Positions 26,001-35,555 of a DNA stretch of 64,000 nt are shown here, piece by piece. A model generated the notes under the pieces. The model was not told the origin of the DNA and searched no databases. It worked only from the letters and a program-made list of their open reading frames with translations. Positions within the stretch are counted from its first letter, which is position 1. Every line of letters begins with the position of its first letter. The stretch spans positions 1 to 64,000 of the forward strand of contig DATMSM010000091.1 in the NCBI GenBank assembly GCA_035565355.1, in the 5' to 3' direction. The translations under genes were made by a program, and so were the position numbers. This DNA is from Ga0074130 sp035565355 (lineage in GTDB: Bacteria > Pseudomonadota > Gammaproteobacteria > Burkholderiales > Rhodocyclaceae).

Positions 26001-29000
26001 TGATCACCATGTGTGCCGGACCGCTGCTGGCATTGTGCGGCGGCATGCTGCTGGCCTATTACCGGCCGGAGGCGCTGTGGCTGGCGGTGCCACTGCTTCT
26101 GCTGTGGCTGTTCTCCCCGCTGCAGGCGGCCTGGCTGAGTCTGCCCTTCCGCCGCAAGCCGGCCTCGCTCAATGCGACGCAAACACGCTTCCTGCACATT
26201 ACGGCACGCAAGACCTGGGACTACTTCACCCATTTCGTCGTTGCCGAGGACCACTGGCTGCCGCCCGACAACTATCAGGAAGAGCCACGCGAAGCGATTG
26301 CCCATCGCACCTCGCCCACCAATATGGGCATGGCCCTGCTCGCCAACCTGAGCGCTTACGATTTCGGCTATCTGAGCATGGGCCAATTGCTGGCACGTAC
26401 CCAGGACACGCTGCAGACCATGGCCCGGCTCGAACGCCACCAGGGGCATTTCTACAACTGGTACGACACGCAGACACTGGAACCGCTTGAACCGCGCTAT
26501 GTCTCCACGGTGGACAGCGGCAATCTGACGGGCTACCTGATCGTGCTGCAGCAAGGCCTGCTCGAGCTTCCGCACGCGCCCTTGCGGCATCCGGCTGGCC
26601 TCATGGGGCTGCGGGATACACTCGACGTGCTCGGCGAGCATCTCAAGTCCACGCCAGCGGTGATGCAGGATTTCCGTGGCTTGCTGGAAAATGCGCCGCT
26701 CGAAGACGCGAGCCTGAATCGCACGCTGGACTATCTCCAGTCGCTGATGCGGGCCGCCGAACAAATCCTTGCATACTGGACGACACAAGATGCCGATGCC
26801 CTGCATGAATGCACATGGGCGGAAAAGCTCGCACACCAGTGCCAGTCCCTGCATCAGGAAATCAGCCTGTTTGCTGTCATCTCCGGCAGCGACGGCCAAT
26901 CGACCCTGCATGATGTCGCGAAGCACACGGGCAGCAGCGACGGACTGGAAACGCCGGCCATCGACCGCGCCGCTGCCCGCATCGCCCTGATCGAAAGCCT
27001 GGCCGCGCAGGCACGCACCATGGCACAACAGGACTATGCCTTCCTTTACGACCCGGTCAGCCATCTGATGACGGTCGGCTTCCATGTGGACAATCGCCGC
27101 AGCGATCGCGGCAACTATGACCTGCTTTCCTCCGAAGCGCGGCTCTGCTCCTACGTCGCCATCGCCCAGGGGGAAGTGCCGCAGGAAAACTGGTTTGCGC
27201 TCGGGCGCCTGCTCACCCTGAACAACGGCGAACCCATCCTGGTCTCGTGGAGCGGCTCGATGTTCGAGTACCTGATGCCCATGCTGGTCATGCCCAGCTA
27301 CGAGGACACGCTGCTCGACCAGACCTGCCGCGCGGCTGTGCGCTGCCAGATCGACTACGGCAATCAGATGGGCGTGGCCTGGGGCATCTCCGAATCCGGC
27401 TTCAATGCCGTCGATGCGCAACTCAACTATCAATACCGCGCCTTCGGCGTGCCGGGCCTGGGCCTCAAGCGCGGCCTGGCCGAGGATCTCGTGATCGCGC
27501 CCTACGCCAGTGTCATGGCGCTGATGGTCGAACCGGAAGCGGCGTGCAGCAATATGCAGCGCCTCGCCGACGAAGGTGCCAGCGGGCGCTTCGGTTTCTA
27601 CGAGGCCATCGACCATACGCCGGCACGCATGCCGCGCGGCAAGCACCACGTCATGGTGCGCTCCTTCATGGTCCACCACCAGGGCATGAGCCTGCTGGCC
27701 CTGTCCTATCTGCTGCATCAGCGCCCGATGCAGCGTCGCTTCGCCGCCGACACGGAAATGCAGGCCGCCCTGCTGCTATTGCAGGAGCGTATTGCAAAAC
27801 CGGTGGCGTCATATTCGCAACTCGCCCAGGTGGCGGGCAGCGCGCCCGAGCAGACGGGAAGCGAAGCCGCGATTCGCGTCTTCGAGAATCCGAACACCGC
27901 CGGTCCCGAGGTACAACTGCTCTCGAACGGCCGCTACCATCTCATGCTGACCCAGGCCGGCAGCGGTTACAGCCGCTGGCGCGACCTCGCCATCACGCGC
28001 TGGCGCGCCGATGCCACCTGCGACAGCTGGGGCATGTTCGGCTATCTGCGCGACGTCAGTGACGGCGCGTTCTGGTCGACCGCCTATCAGCCAACCACGG
28101 GTACGCCCAAGGCCTACCGCGCGACCTTCACCGAAGCGCATGCCGAGTACACCCGGCGCGAGCACGATATCGAAACCCACGTCGAGATCGGCATTTCGCC
28201 GGAAGACGATATCGAGCTGCGCCGCATCCGCATTCGCAATCGCTCCAAGATCCGACGTACGCTCGACTACACCAGCTATGCCGAAGTCGTGCTTGCCGCG
28301 CAAGCCGCAGACATGAGCCACCCGGCCTTCAGCAATCTCTTCGTCGAAACCGAAATCCTGCCGCAACAGCACGCGATTCTGGCAACACGCCGCCCGCGCA
28401 GCATCCATGAGACGCCACCCTGGCTGTGCCACATGCTCACGATGCATAGCGATGACGCCTGTACCACCTCCTATGAAACTGACCGGGCGCGCTTTGTCGG
28501 CCGCGGCAACACCCTGTCGAATCCCCTGGCCATGCGCAATACCGGCCGTCTTTCCGATACCGCCGGGGCTGTACTCGACCCGATCGTCGCCATCCGTTGC
28601 CGCTTCACGCTGGAACCAGGTGCCTCGATCACACTGGACCAGATTACCGGCATCAGCGAAACACGCGACCACAGCCTGGAACAGATCGAGAAATATCGCG
28701 ATCGCCGCCTTTCGAATCGCGTCTTCGGGCTGGCCTGGACACACAACCAGGTCTTGCTGCGTCAACTCAATGCATCCGAAGCCGATGCCCAGCTCTACAG
28801 TCGTCTTGCCGGCGCCATTATCTACAGCAAGGCCGACCACCGGGCGCCATCGGCAGTACTGATGAGCAACCAGCGCGGCCAGTCCGGCCTCTGGGGCTAT
28901 TCAATTTCCGGCGACCTGCCGATTGTGCTTTTGCAGATCGAAGATATTGCCCATATCGAACTGGTACGACAGCTCCTGCAGGCCCATGCCTACTGGCGCA

Positions 29001-31759
29001 GAAAGGGCCTCGCAGTCGATCTGGTCATCCTCAACGAAGAAGGCAACAACTACCGGCAGGCGCTGCAGGAGCAGATCGTCGGGCTCATGCCCGCGGGAAC
29101 CAACGTCAACGCATTGGATCGCAACGGCGGCATCTTCGTCCGCGCCACGGAACACATGCCGCACGAAGACCGGACACTGCTGCTCTCCGTCGCCCATGTC
29201 ACACTCTCAGACAAGCAGGGCACGCTGGCCGAACAGATTGCCTATCGTCCGCCCAACCGCGCCATGCCGTCGCTGCTAATCGCCGAAACGCCCTACGCAG
29301 CAGACGACGACAAGGCCATCGCCCTGCAGAAGAAAGACGACATGCAGTTCTTCAATGGCCTTGGCGGCTTCTCACCTGACGGGGAAGAGTATGTAATTCA
29401 GCTGGATGCAGGACGCAGCACGCCGGCACCCTGGGTCAATGTCATTGCCAACCCGGAGTTCGGCACCGTCATTTCGGAAAGCGGTCAGTCCTATACGTGG
29501 ACCGAAAACGCCCATGAGATGCGCCTCACGCCGTGGAACAACGACCCGGTCAGGGATACGGCCGGCGAACTGTATTACCTGCGCGATGAGGACAGCGGCC
29601 GCTACTGGTCGCCCAGCGCATTGCCCTGCGGCCGCAACGGCAGCAATACGACACGGCATGGCTTCGGCTACAGCGTGTTCGAGCATAGCGAGGGCGGCAT
29701 TCATACCGAACTCTGCGTCTATGTCGCCATGGACGCCTCGGTCAAGTTCTCGCGCCTGCAGGTCAGAAACGATTCTGACCGCCCACGCCGCCTGTCCGCC
29801 ACCGGCTATGTCGAATGGGTGCTGGGCGAGCTGCGCTCACACACCGGCATGCATGTGAGCACGGAAATCAACCGGCACATGACCCTGCTGGCACGCAACC
29901 GATACAACAGCGACTTCGGTGAGCGCACTGCATTCTTCCATGTCGCCACCTCGACGCTGGAATCCATAACGCGCAGCCACACCGGCGATCGCACCGAATT
30001 CATCGGCCGCAACGGTAGTCACGCCAATCCGGCTGCGATGCAACGCAAGCAACTGTCCGGCCGCATCGGTGCGGGGCTGGATGCCTGTGCCGCCATCCAG
30101 GTCGGCTTCGATCTGGCCCCGGGACAGACGCGCGAGCTCGTGTTCATGCTCGGCGTCGGTCGCGACCGCGCCGATGCGGAAACCCTCGTCAATCGTTTCC
30201 GCGGCGGCATAGGCGGCAGCATCGCCGCCCAGGAGGCCTTGACCGAAACACGACATCACTGGCGCGACATCCTCGGCACAGTGCGGGTCACAACGCCTGA
30301 TCCGGCCGTCAATCTGCTGGCCAATGGCTGGCTGCTGTATCAAACCTTGTCCAGCCGCCTGTGGGCGCGCAGCGGCTATTACCAGTCCGGCGGCGCCTTC
30401 GGTTTCCGCGACCAGTTGCAGGACGCCATGGCCCTAGTGCATGCCGCGCCGCAGCGCCTGCGCGCGCAGATCGTGTTGTGCGCCAGTCGGCAGTTTGCCG
30501 AGGGCGATGTGCAGCATTGGTGGCACCCGCCACAAGGGCGCGGCGTGCGCACGCGCTGCTCCGACGACTACCTGTGGCTGCCCTATGCGCTCTGTCGCTA
30601 TGTAAGCGCGACCGGCGACACCGGCGTGCTTGAAGAAACAGCGACCTTCTTGCAAGGCCGCATGCTGAACGAGGATGAGGAGTCCTACTACGACCTACCC
30701 ATGAGCGGCGGCGAACACGCCAGCATTTACGAACATGCCGTGCGCGCCATCCGCCACGGCCTGCGCTTCGGCGAACACGGCCTGCCGCTGATGGGCTCGG
30801 GCGACTGGAACGACGGCATGAATCTGGTCGGCGAAAAAGGCCGGGGCGAAAGCGTGTGGCTGGGATTCTTCCTGTACGACATCCTGCAGAAGTTCAGCGT
30901 ACTGGCGCTCAAGCATGGCGACAAGCCCGTTGCAAAACTCTGCAAGGCCGAAGGCCACAAACTCAGCAAGAAGCTTGAAAGCGCAGCCTGGGACGGCGCA
31001 TGGTATCGACGCGCCTACTTTGACGACGGCACGCCCCTGGGCACGGCCAGCAATACCGAGTGCCGCATCGATGCGATTGCACAGAGCTGGTCCGTGCTGT
31101 CAGGCGCCGGCACCCCGGAACGTGCAAGACAGGCCATGGATGCCATGTACACGCATCTGGTGCGTGCTGAAGACGGCCTCATTCAGTTGCTGGATCCACC
31201 TTTCGACAGCGGTACGCTCAACCCCGGCTACATCAAGGGCTATGTGCCGGGCGTGCGCGAAAACGGCGGCCAATACACGCACGGCGCGATCTGGGCAGCC
31301 ATGGCCTTCGCCGAACTGGGTGAGCAGGAACGCGCCTGGCAGCTCTTCAACATCATCAACCCCATCAACCACGGACGCACGCCCGCCGATGTCGCCACTT
31401 ACAAGATCGAACCCTATGTGCTGGCCGCCGATGTCTATGGCGTCGCCCCGCACATAGGACGCGGCGGCTGGAGCTGGTACACGGGATCGGCCGGCTGGAT
31501 GTATCGCCTGATGATCGAATCGCTGCTCGGCGTACACCTGGAAAGCAGCGGGCACGCGCAGATGCTGCACATCAAGCCTTGCCTCCCGGCGGCCTGGGAC
31601 GAGTACACGCTGGACTACCGGCATGGCGAAACGACTTACCGCATCAAGGTGCGGCAGACCGACGACCCGCAGGAGGCATCAAGCGCAGAAGCCATGCGGA
31701 TCGTGCTGGACGCTGGTGGCGGCGTCCAGCATGTCGATCTGACCCTGTTGCGGAGATGA
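23018..31759 (+). CDS. ndvB: Cyclic beta-1,2-glucan synthase-like protein (GT84-GH94)
   Basis: Giant inner-membrane enzyme of 2913 aa that in NdvB/Cgs relatives makes, cyclises and trims periplasmic cyclic beta-1,2-glucans. Order: N-terminal region starting ELFSVEQME; membrane segments near 449-505; GT84 domain (about 520-860) with the DSD in TLDSDTQLPRDS near 682. Further membrane segments lie near 874-918 and 995-1042. A glycoamylase-like domain (about 1070-1570) follows. Two GH94 carbohydrate-binding-type modules lie around 1600-1950 and 2110-2380. The GH94 phosphorylase domain (about 2400-2850) carries DWNDG near 2594. The start is a TTG at 23018; the first in-frame ATG would cut off ELFSVEQ, which looks like family sequence. 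Osmoadaptation and surface roles are by family. Confidence 0.9.
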   Translation: MKIDYPALRGKLLQKLPANLRIKSAALNEHDEHQALPNAELFSVEQMEKHGQTLSATHVLSAQVVADQLLDRLAHNEATLNAACRTLSDKSLGSNRVSPAGEWLLDNHYLIEEQIRTARRHLPKSYGRSLPKLAKGRSQGYPRVYDIALHVIAHGDGRWDQENLSRFISAYQGAAPLMLGELWAVPIMLRLALIENLARIAKRVDTAHIQRNLAATWAEKMGSIVESDPKSLILVIADMARSNPPITSAFVAELARRLQGRGLALTLPLTWIEQRLAESGLTLEQQVQTENQQQATNQITVSNSIASLRRLGEMDWRDFVEQMSAVHQTLLTDPTSTYAGMDFATRDQYRHVVEELARASGQAEEAIAAAAIELAQAHVHRQAAHAGSTHSAPERNEPHTQLDPRRNHVGYYLTGQGLRQLERRVSAQHPLLQRIRKRVQTRPVRSYIGLIVLLTLLPSAYLLLRAYHDGLPKSLGIDANLLLLLVLAGALLIAGSQLAVALVNWGVTLFARPHRLPRMDYSKGLPADCRTLVVVPAMLSSPDSLASLLEALEVRFLGNRDAALHFALLTDFNDADSEYCPEDAGLLTLAQAGIDELNRRYPATIGDSFFLFHRPRQWNASEKQWMGYERKRGKLSDLNAFIRGAEKARFSLIVGDTDILTGALNDASGQPLPPAKYIITLDSDTQLPRDSARQFVGAMAHPLNRPDYDKHRQRIMEGHAILQPRIAEALPSPGPTRYARLCGSEAGIDPYTRTVSDVYQDLFDEGSFIGKGIYDIEVFEQVLGQRFPDNTVLSHDLIEGCYLRSGLLSDVPLYEQSPGSYLADVRRRTRWIRGDWQLAGWLLPQVSDLSGKRSANPLTTLSQWKLLDNLRRSLVPAALLVLLAFGWGLFATPSIWLAAVLLTLALPSLLAALLDVLRKPPEVLLKPHLLMSLRSFRRRCAQLLLQLATLPHEAAYSLGAIVHTCWRMLVSRKHLLQWTPSDQANRHRGSSAEWLITMCAGPLLALCGGMLLAYYRPEALWLAVPLLLLWLFSPLQAAWLSLPFRRKPASLNATQTRFLHITARKTWDYFTHFVVAEDHWLPPDNYQEEPREAIAHRTSPTNMGMALLANLSAYDFGYLSMGQLLARTQDTLQTMARLERHQGHFYNWYDTQTLEPLEPRYVSTVDSGNLTGYLIVLQQGLLELPHAPLRHPAGLMGLRDTLDVLGEHLKSTPAVMQDFRGLLENAPLEDASLNRTLDYLQSLMRAAEQILAYWTTQDADALHECTWAEKLAHQCQSLHQEISLFAVISGSDGQSTLHDVAKHTGSSDGLETPAIDRAAARIALIESLAAQARTMAQQDYAFLYDPVSHLMTVGFHVDNRRSDRGNYDLLSSEARLCSYVAIAQGEVPQENWFALGRLLTLNNGEPILVSWSGSMFEYLMPMLVMPSYEDTLLDQTCRAAVRCQIDYGNQMGVAWGISESGFNAVDAQLNYQYRAFGVPGLGLKRGLAEDLVIAPYASVMALMVEPEAACSNMQRLADEGASGRFGFYEAIDHTPARMPRGKHHVMVRSFMVHHQGMSLLALSYLLHQRPMQRRFAADTEMQAALLLLQERIAKPVASYSQLAQVAGSAPEQTGSEAAIRVFENPNTAGPEVQLLSNGRYHLMLTQAGSGYSRWRDLAITRWRADATCDSWGMFGYLRDVSDGAFWSTAYQPTTGTPKAYRATFTEAHAEYTRREHDIETHVEIGISPEDDIELRRIRIRNRSKIRRTLDYTSYAEVVLAAQAADMSHPAFSNLFVETEILPQQHAILATRRPRSIHETPPWLCHMLTMHSDDACTTSYETDRARFVGRGNTLSNPLAMRNTGRLSDTAGAVLDPIVAIRCRFTLEPGASITLDQITGISETRDHSLEQIEKYRDRRLSNRVFGLAWTHNQVLLRQLNASEADAQLYSRLAGAIIYSKADHRAPSAVLMSNQRGQSGLWGYSISGDLPIVLLQIEDIAHIELVRQLLQAHAYWRRKGLAVDLVILNEEGNNYRQALQEQIVGLMPAGTNVNALDRNGGIFVRATEHMPHEDRTLLLSVAHVTLSDKQGTLAEQIAYRPPNRAMPSLLIAETPYAADDDKAIALQKKDDMQFFNGLGGFSPDGEEYVIQLDAGRSTPAPWVNVIANPEFGTVISESGQSYTWTENAHEMRLTPWNNDPVRDTAGELYYLRDEDSGRYWSPSALPCGRNGSNTTRHGFGYSVFEHSEGGIHTELCVYVAMDASVKFSRLQVRNDSDRPRRLSATGYVEWVLGELRSHTGMHVSTEINRHMTLLARNRYNSDFGERTAFFHVATSTLESITRSHTGDRTEFIGRNGSHANPAAMQRKQLSGRIGAGLDACAAIQVGFDLAPGQTRELVFMLGVGRDRADAETLVNRFRGGIGGSIAAQEALTETRHHWRDILGTVRVTTPDPAVNLLANGWLLYQTLSSRLWARSGYYQSGGAFGFRDQLQDAMALVHAAPQRLRAQIVLCASRQFAEGDVQHWWHPPQGRGVRTRCSDDYLWLPYALCRYVSATGDTGVLEETATFLQGRMLNEDEESYYDLPMSGGEHASIYEHAVRAIRHGLRFGEHGLPLMGSGDWNDGMNLVGEKGRGESVWLGFFLYDILQKFSVLALKHGDKPVAKLCKAEGHKLSKKLESAAWDGAWYRRAYFDDGTPLGTASNTECRIDAIAQSWSVLSGAGTPERARQAMDAMYTHLVRAEDGLIQLLDPPFDSGTLNPGYIKGYVPGVRENGGQYTHGAIWAAMAFAELGEQERAWQLFNIINPINHGRTPADVATYKIEPYVLAADVYGVAPHIGRGGWSWYTGSAGWMYRLMIESLLGVHLESSGHAQMLHIKPCLPAAWDEYTLDYRHGETTYRIKVRQTDDPQEASSAEAMRIVLDAGGGVQHVDLTLLRR

Positions 31760-31768
31760 AGCGCTGAA

Positions 31769-32770
31769 TCAGGCAGCCTTGCTTTCCAGGGATCGGCTGT
31801 AGCGCGACAGCGTGAAGCAGCCGATCCAGTAGATCAGCGCGATGAAGAGATAACCGTCGAGCGCAAAGGCGCGCCACTTCGGGTCGCCATCCACGGCCAG
31901 CCCCAGTGCGCCAGTGAGCTCGAATAGGCCGACGATGATGACCAGTGAGGTGTCCTTGAACAGGGCAATCGCCGAATTCATCAGCGCGGGCAGCACATTG
32001 CGCAGGGCCTGCGGCAGGATCACCGTCAGCTGCACCTGCCAATAGGACAGCCCCAGCGCCTGCGCCGCCTCGGCCTGCCCCTTGGGCACGGCCAGCAGTC
32101 CGCCGCGAATGACTTCGGCCATGTAGGCGCCGGCGAAGAGGGTGATCGCGACCAGCACGCGCAGCAGCGAAGGAAACTCCCAGCCCTTGGGCATGAAGAG
32201 CGGAAACAGGAAGGCGGCCATGAACAGCACCGCCACCATGGGCACGCCGCGCACCAGTTCGATGAAGACGGTGCACAGCGTGCGCACCACCGGCAGCCGC
32301 CCATTGCGCCCGAGCGCCAGCAGCACCGCCAGCGGAAACGCCCCGGCTAGGCCGAAGACCGTGAGAATCAGGGTCAGCGGCAGCCCGCCCCAGCGCGGCG
32401 TATCGACGTTCTCCAGCCCGAGCAGACCGCCCTTGAGCAAGAAGATAAACAGGGGCAGCCCGATACCCCATAGGATCAGCAGCTGCCGGCGCCGCAAGCG
32501 CGTACTGGCAACCAGCAGGCCCAGCATCAACAAGGTCGCCAGCAGGGGCCGCCACTGCGCATCGACCGGATAGCGGCCGAAGAAGATCACCCGATACTTC
32601 TCCGCCACCACGCCCCAGCAGGCGCCAGTGCCCTCCAGCGCATGACAGGCGGCGGCATCAGGACGGAACACCGCATTCAATATTGCCCAGTCGAACAGAT
32701 ACCAGCCGGCCCAGAGCAGGAGCAGCCCAAGCACAGTGTTTGCAGGTGTCAGCCAGACCGGCTTTTTCAT
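31769..32770 (-). CDS. aapM: General amino-acid ABC transporter, permease 2
   Basis: 333-aa inner-membrane permease with an N-terminal extension carrying several membrane segments. The conserved permease core with the EAA loop (GLLAVPKGQAEAAQALGLSY) follows. The large periplasmic loop between the first segments (FRPDAAACHALEGTGACWGV) is characteristic of AapM/BztC. It overlaps the upstream permease gene by 4 nt and is the last gene of the leftward aapJ-aapQ-aapM operon. It ends 9 nt from the glucan synthase stop, with no terminator visible between. Confidence 0.88.
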   Translation of the reverse strand: MKKPVWLTPANTVLGLLLLWAGWYLFDWAILNAVFRPDAAACHALEGTGACWGVVAEKYRVIFFGRYPVDAQWRPLLATLLMLGLLVASTRLRRRQLLILWGIGLPLFIFLLKGGLLGLENVDTPRWGGLPLTLILTVFGLAGAFPLAVLLALGRNGRLPVVRTLCTVFIELVRGVPMVAVLFMAAFLFPLFMPKGWEFPSLLRVLVAITLFAGAYMAEVIRGGLLAVPKGQAEAAQALGLSYWQVQLTVILPQALRNVLPALMNSAIALFKDTSLVIIVGLFELTGALGLAVDGDPKWRAFALDGYLFIALIYWIGCFTLSRYSRSLESKAA

Positions 32771-33738
32771 GCATGGCCTCCCTGCTGCCGCAGCAAACGA
32801 CCATGCCAGCTACCCATTAAGGCGGCTGTAATCAGCGACAGCGTCAGATACACGGCCATGATGATGGCAATGCACTCGACCGCATGGCCGCTCTGGTTGA
32901 GCGTGGTGTCGGCGACGGCGACGAGATCGGGATAACCGACTGCAACTGCCAGCGAGGAATTCTTGATCAGGTTGAGCAACTGGTTCGCCAGCGGCGGGAT
33001 CATGCTGCGCAAGGCCTGCGGCACCACGACAAAACGCAGCGTCTGCATATCGTTGAGCCCCAGCGCGAGCGCCGCCTCGGTCTGCCGCTGCGAGACTGCC
33101 TGCACGCTGCCGCGCACCACCTCGGCGATATAGGCGGCGGTAAACAAGGTCAGCGCGGCGGCCACGGCAAGAAACTCCGGCGTCAGCATGGCGCCGCCGC
33201 TGAAAGTGAAACGGCCCAGCAGCGGGCGCTCCAGAATCAGCCCCGCATCGGTGAAGGCCGGCCACGGCAGGGCCAGCCCGCTCTTGGACAGCCAGATATC
33301 CGGCCCCAGCGACCAGGCCTCATGCGGCAAGGGCAGCCGCCCGATGAGCAGCACATAGACGATCAGTACCTGCAGCAGCAGCGGCACATTGCGGAAAAGT
33401 TCGACATAGGCTTCGCACAGCCTCGCCAGCAGACGATTGCGGGCAAGCTGCCCCAGCCCCAGCGCCCCACCGAGCAGCAGGCTGGCGACAATGGCAACGG
33501 CGGCCACGCTGACGGTATTCAGCAGCCCGACGAGAAAGGCGCGGCCGTAGCTGTGGCTCGCATCAAAGGCAATCTGGGTATCGCCGATATCGAAGCCGGC
33601 ACGCTGCCACAGAAAGCCGAAGCCCGGCTCCACGCCCAGCCCGCGCATCTTGGCAGCAACGACGGTGGCAAGGCCGTAGAGCGCCAGCAGTACCGCACCG
33701 ACGATAAGGAATTGCAAACCCCAGTTACGCCAGCGCAT
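32767..33738 (-). CDS. aapQ: General amino-acid ABC transporter, permease 1
   Basis: 323-aa permease. The N-terminal membrane segment and a long periplasmic stretch are followed by the polar amino-acid permease core with the EAA loop (RGSVQAVSQRQTEAALALGL). It forms a heterodimer with the AapM-like permease. The gene starts 2 nt after the binding-protein stop and overlaps the next permease gene. It is shorter than rhizobial AapQ (about 400 aa) but the domain order agrees. Confidence 0.88.
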   Translation of the reverse strand: MRWRNWGLQFLIVGAVLLALYGLATVVAAKMRGLGVEPGFGFLWQRAGFDIGDTQIAFDASHSYGRAFLVGLLNTVSVAAVAIVASLLLGGALGLGQLARNRLLARLCEAYVELFRNVPLLLQVLIVYVLLIGRLPLPHEAWSLGPDIWLSKSGLALPWPAFTDAGLILERPLLGRFTFSGGAMLTPEFLAVAAALTLFTAAYIAEVVRGSVQAVSQRQTEAALALGLNDMQTLRFVVVPQALRSMIPPLANQLLNLIKNSSLAVAVGYPDLVAVADTTLNQSGHAVECIAIIMAVYLTLSLITAALMGSWHGRLLRQQGGHA

Positions 33739-33740
33739 CG

Positions 33741-34760
33741 TTATCTGAGTGGCGGCGAATACATCACGCCACCATCACGCGGCAGGGCATTGATGCCGCG
33801 CGGCAGTTGCAGTAGCGAATTCGGGCCCACATTGCGCTCGAAGAGCTCGCCATAATTGCCCACCGCCTTGAGCATGCGGTAGACCCACTCCTTGTCCAGC
33901 CCCAGCGGCTTGCCCACGTCCTCGCTGACGCCGAGTAGGCGCTGCACCGCGGGATCGTCGGACTTGCGCATCTCATCCACATTGGCCTGGGTGATGCCAC
34001 GCTCCTCCGCTTCCAGTAGGGCAAAGAGAGTCCAGCGCACGAGGGCGAACCAGTCCTCGTCGCCGCGCCGCACCACCGGCCCCAGCGGCTCTTCTGAAAT
34101 CCGGTCGGGCAGCACCACATAGCCTTCCGGCTTGCCGGAATCGTTGGCGCGTATGCTGGCCAGCGCCGAAGCATCAGCCGTGAAAGCCTGGCAGCGGCCG
34201 CTGAAGAAAGCCTTGAGCACCGCGCGCAGATTTTCGAACATCAGCGTTTTAAACTTCAGGTGATGGGCACGCGCAAACTCGGCCAGGTTCTTTTCCGTCG
34301 TCGTGCCCGTCTGCACACAGATCTCGGCGCCGTTGAGCTGTTTCGCCGAACTCACGCCGCTGCGCTTGTGGACCAGAAAGCCTTGCCCGTCTATGAACAT
34401 GTAACCGGCATAGACCAGGCCCTGCCCCGCATCGCGGCCCAGGGTCCAGGTGGTGTTGCGCGACAGGATGTCGATCTCGCCCGACTGCAGCGCGGTGAAG
34501 CGCTGCTGCGAGGTCAGCGGGGACCAGCGCACCCGAGCCGGGTCCTTGAGCACCGCCGCCGCCAGCGCACGGCAGAAGTCCACATCCATGCCGCGCCACT
34601 CGCCGCGGCTGTCGGCCGCCGAAAAGCCCGCCACGCCGGTACTGACGCCGCAGGCCAACTGGCCACGCTCACGTATGGCATCGGCGGTCTTGCCGGCATG
34701 GGCCGGCACGAACGACAGGGCCGAGGCAATGGCGACGACGGCGATCAATGCTGTTTTCAT
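33741..34760 (-). CDS. aapJ: General amino-acid ABC transporter, periplasmic binding protein
   Basis: 339-aa solute-binding protein with a signal peptide (MKTALIAVVAIASALSFVPAHAG). The mature part follows the AapJ pattern: CGVSTGVAGFSA, then the motif MDVDFCRALAAAV. Further on come RFTALQSGEIDILSRNTTWT and CVQTGTTTEKNL. It should bind a broad range of L-amino acids. The start at 34760 is set by the signal peptide; the frame extends further upstream without conserved sequence. It is divergent from the ATPase gene across 69 bp. Confidence 0.92.
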   Translation of the reverse strand: MKTALIAVVAIASALSFVPAHAGKTADAIRERGQLACGVSTGVAGFSAADSRGEWRGMDVDFCRALAAAVLKDPARVRWSPLTSQQRFTALQSGEIDILSRNTTWTLGRDAGQGLVYAGYMFIDGQGFLVHKRSGVSSAKQLNGAEICVQTGTTTEKNLAEFARAHHLKFKTLMFENLRAVLKAFFSGRCQAFTADASALASIRANDSGKPEGYVVLPDRISEEPLGPVVRRGDEDWFALVRWTLFALLEAEERGITQANVDEMRKSDDPAVQRLLGVSEDVGKPLGLDKEWVYRMLKAVGNYGELFERNVGPNSLLQLPRGINALPRDGGVMYSPPLR

Positions 34761-34829
34761 AGGCTCCACCATAGCAAGAGCGCCCCGCTCCCTGCAAATC
34801 GGATGCACCCTCTGTGATAAGGTTGCCCC

Positions 34830-35555
34830 ATGATTTCCATCCGCAATCTGTCCAAATGGTTCGGCGACAAGCAGGTGCTGCATGACTGCAGCCTGGACGT
34901 CGCCAAGGGCGAGATCGTCGTCGTCTGCGGCCCTTCCGGCTCAGGCAAGAGCACGCTGATCCGCACGCTCAACGGACTCGAACCCTTCCAGCAGGGCAGT
35001 GTGGAAGTGGATGGCATTGCGCTGGGCGAACAGGCCGATCTGCGCACCCTGCGCCAAAAGGTCGGCATGGTCTTCCAGCACTTCGAACTCTTCCCGCATT
35101 TGAGCGTGCTGGACAATCTCACGCTGGCGCCCATCAAGGTGCTGGGCAAGAGCGAGGAAGAGGCTGTTGCTCGCGCTCATTTGCTGCTCGCCCGTGTCGG
35201 TATGGACGGCTATGCCGAGTCCCTGCCCGGCCAGCTGTCCGGCGGCCAGCAGCAGCGTGTGGCGATTGCCCGCGCGCTGGCCATGGACCCGGTCTGCATG
35301 CTCTTCGACGAACCCACCTCGGCCCTCGACCCCGAAATGATTGCCGAGGTGCTCGACGTGATGACCGGACTGGCGAAGGATGGCATGACCATGATCTGCG
35401 TCACGCATGAAATGGGCTTCGCCAAGAACGTCGCCCACCGCATCGTCTTCATGGACGCCGGCCGCATTGTCGAAGATGCGACTAGCGCCGACTTCTTCGC
35501 CCAGCCCAAGTCGGAACGCGCCCAGGCCTTTCTCGCGCGCATCCTGCGTCACTGA
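34830..35555 (+). CDS. aapP: Amino-acid ABC transporter ATP-binding protein
   Basis: 241-aa ATPase of the polar amino-acid group. Walker A is GPSGSGKST, the signature LSGGQQQR, Walker B MLFDEPTSALD, and the switch His is in CVTHEMGF. It powers the neighbouring AapQ/AapM permeases. It is unusual in being encoded on the opposite strand, divergent from the binding protein, whereas aapP normally closes the operon. Expression of both halves must therefore be balanced from the 69-bp intergenic region. The downstream GIY-YIG gene overlaps its stop by 1 nt. Confidence 0.92.
   Translation: MISIRNLSKWFGDKQVLHDCSLDVAKGEIVVVCGPSGSGKSTLIRTLNGLEPFQQGSVEVDGIALGEQADLRTLRQKVGMVFQHFELFPHLSVLDNLTLAPIKVLGKSEEEAVARAHLLLARVGMDGYAESLPGQLSGGQQQRVAIARALAMDPVCMLFDEPTSALDPEMIAEVLDVMTGLAKDGMTMICVTHEMGFAKNVAHRIVFMDAGRIVEDATSADFFAQPKSERAQAFLARILRH

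Noticed and set aside
25985..27718. Minus-strand frame of 577 codons inside the glucan synthase gene
   Set aside because: Shadow of the real gene; product without recognisable domains.
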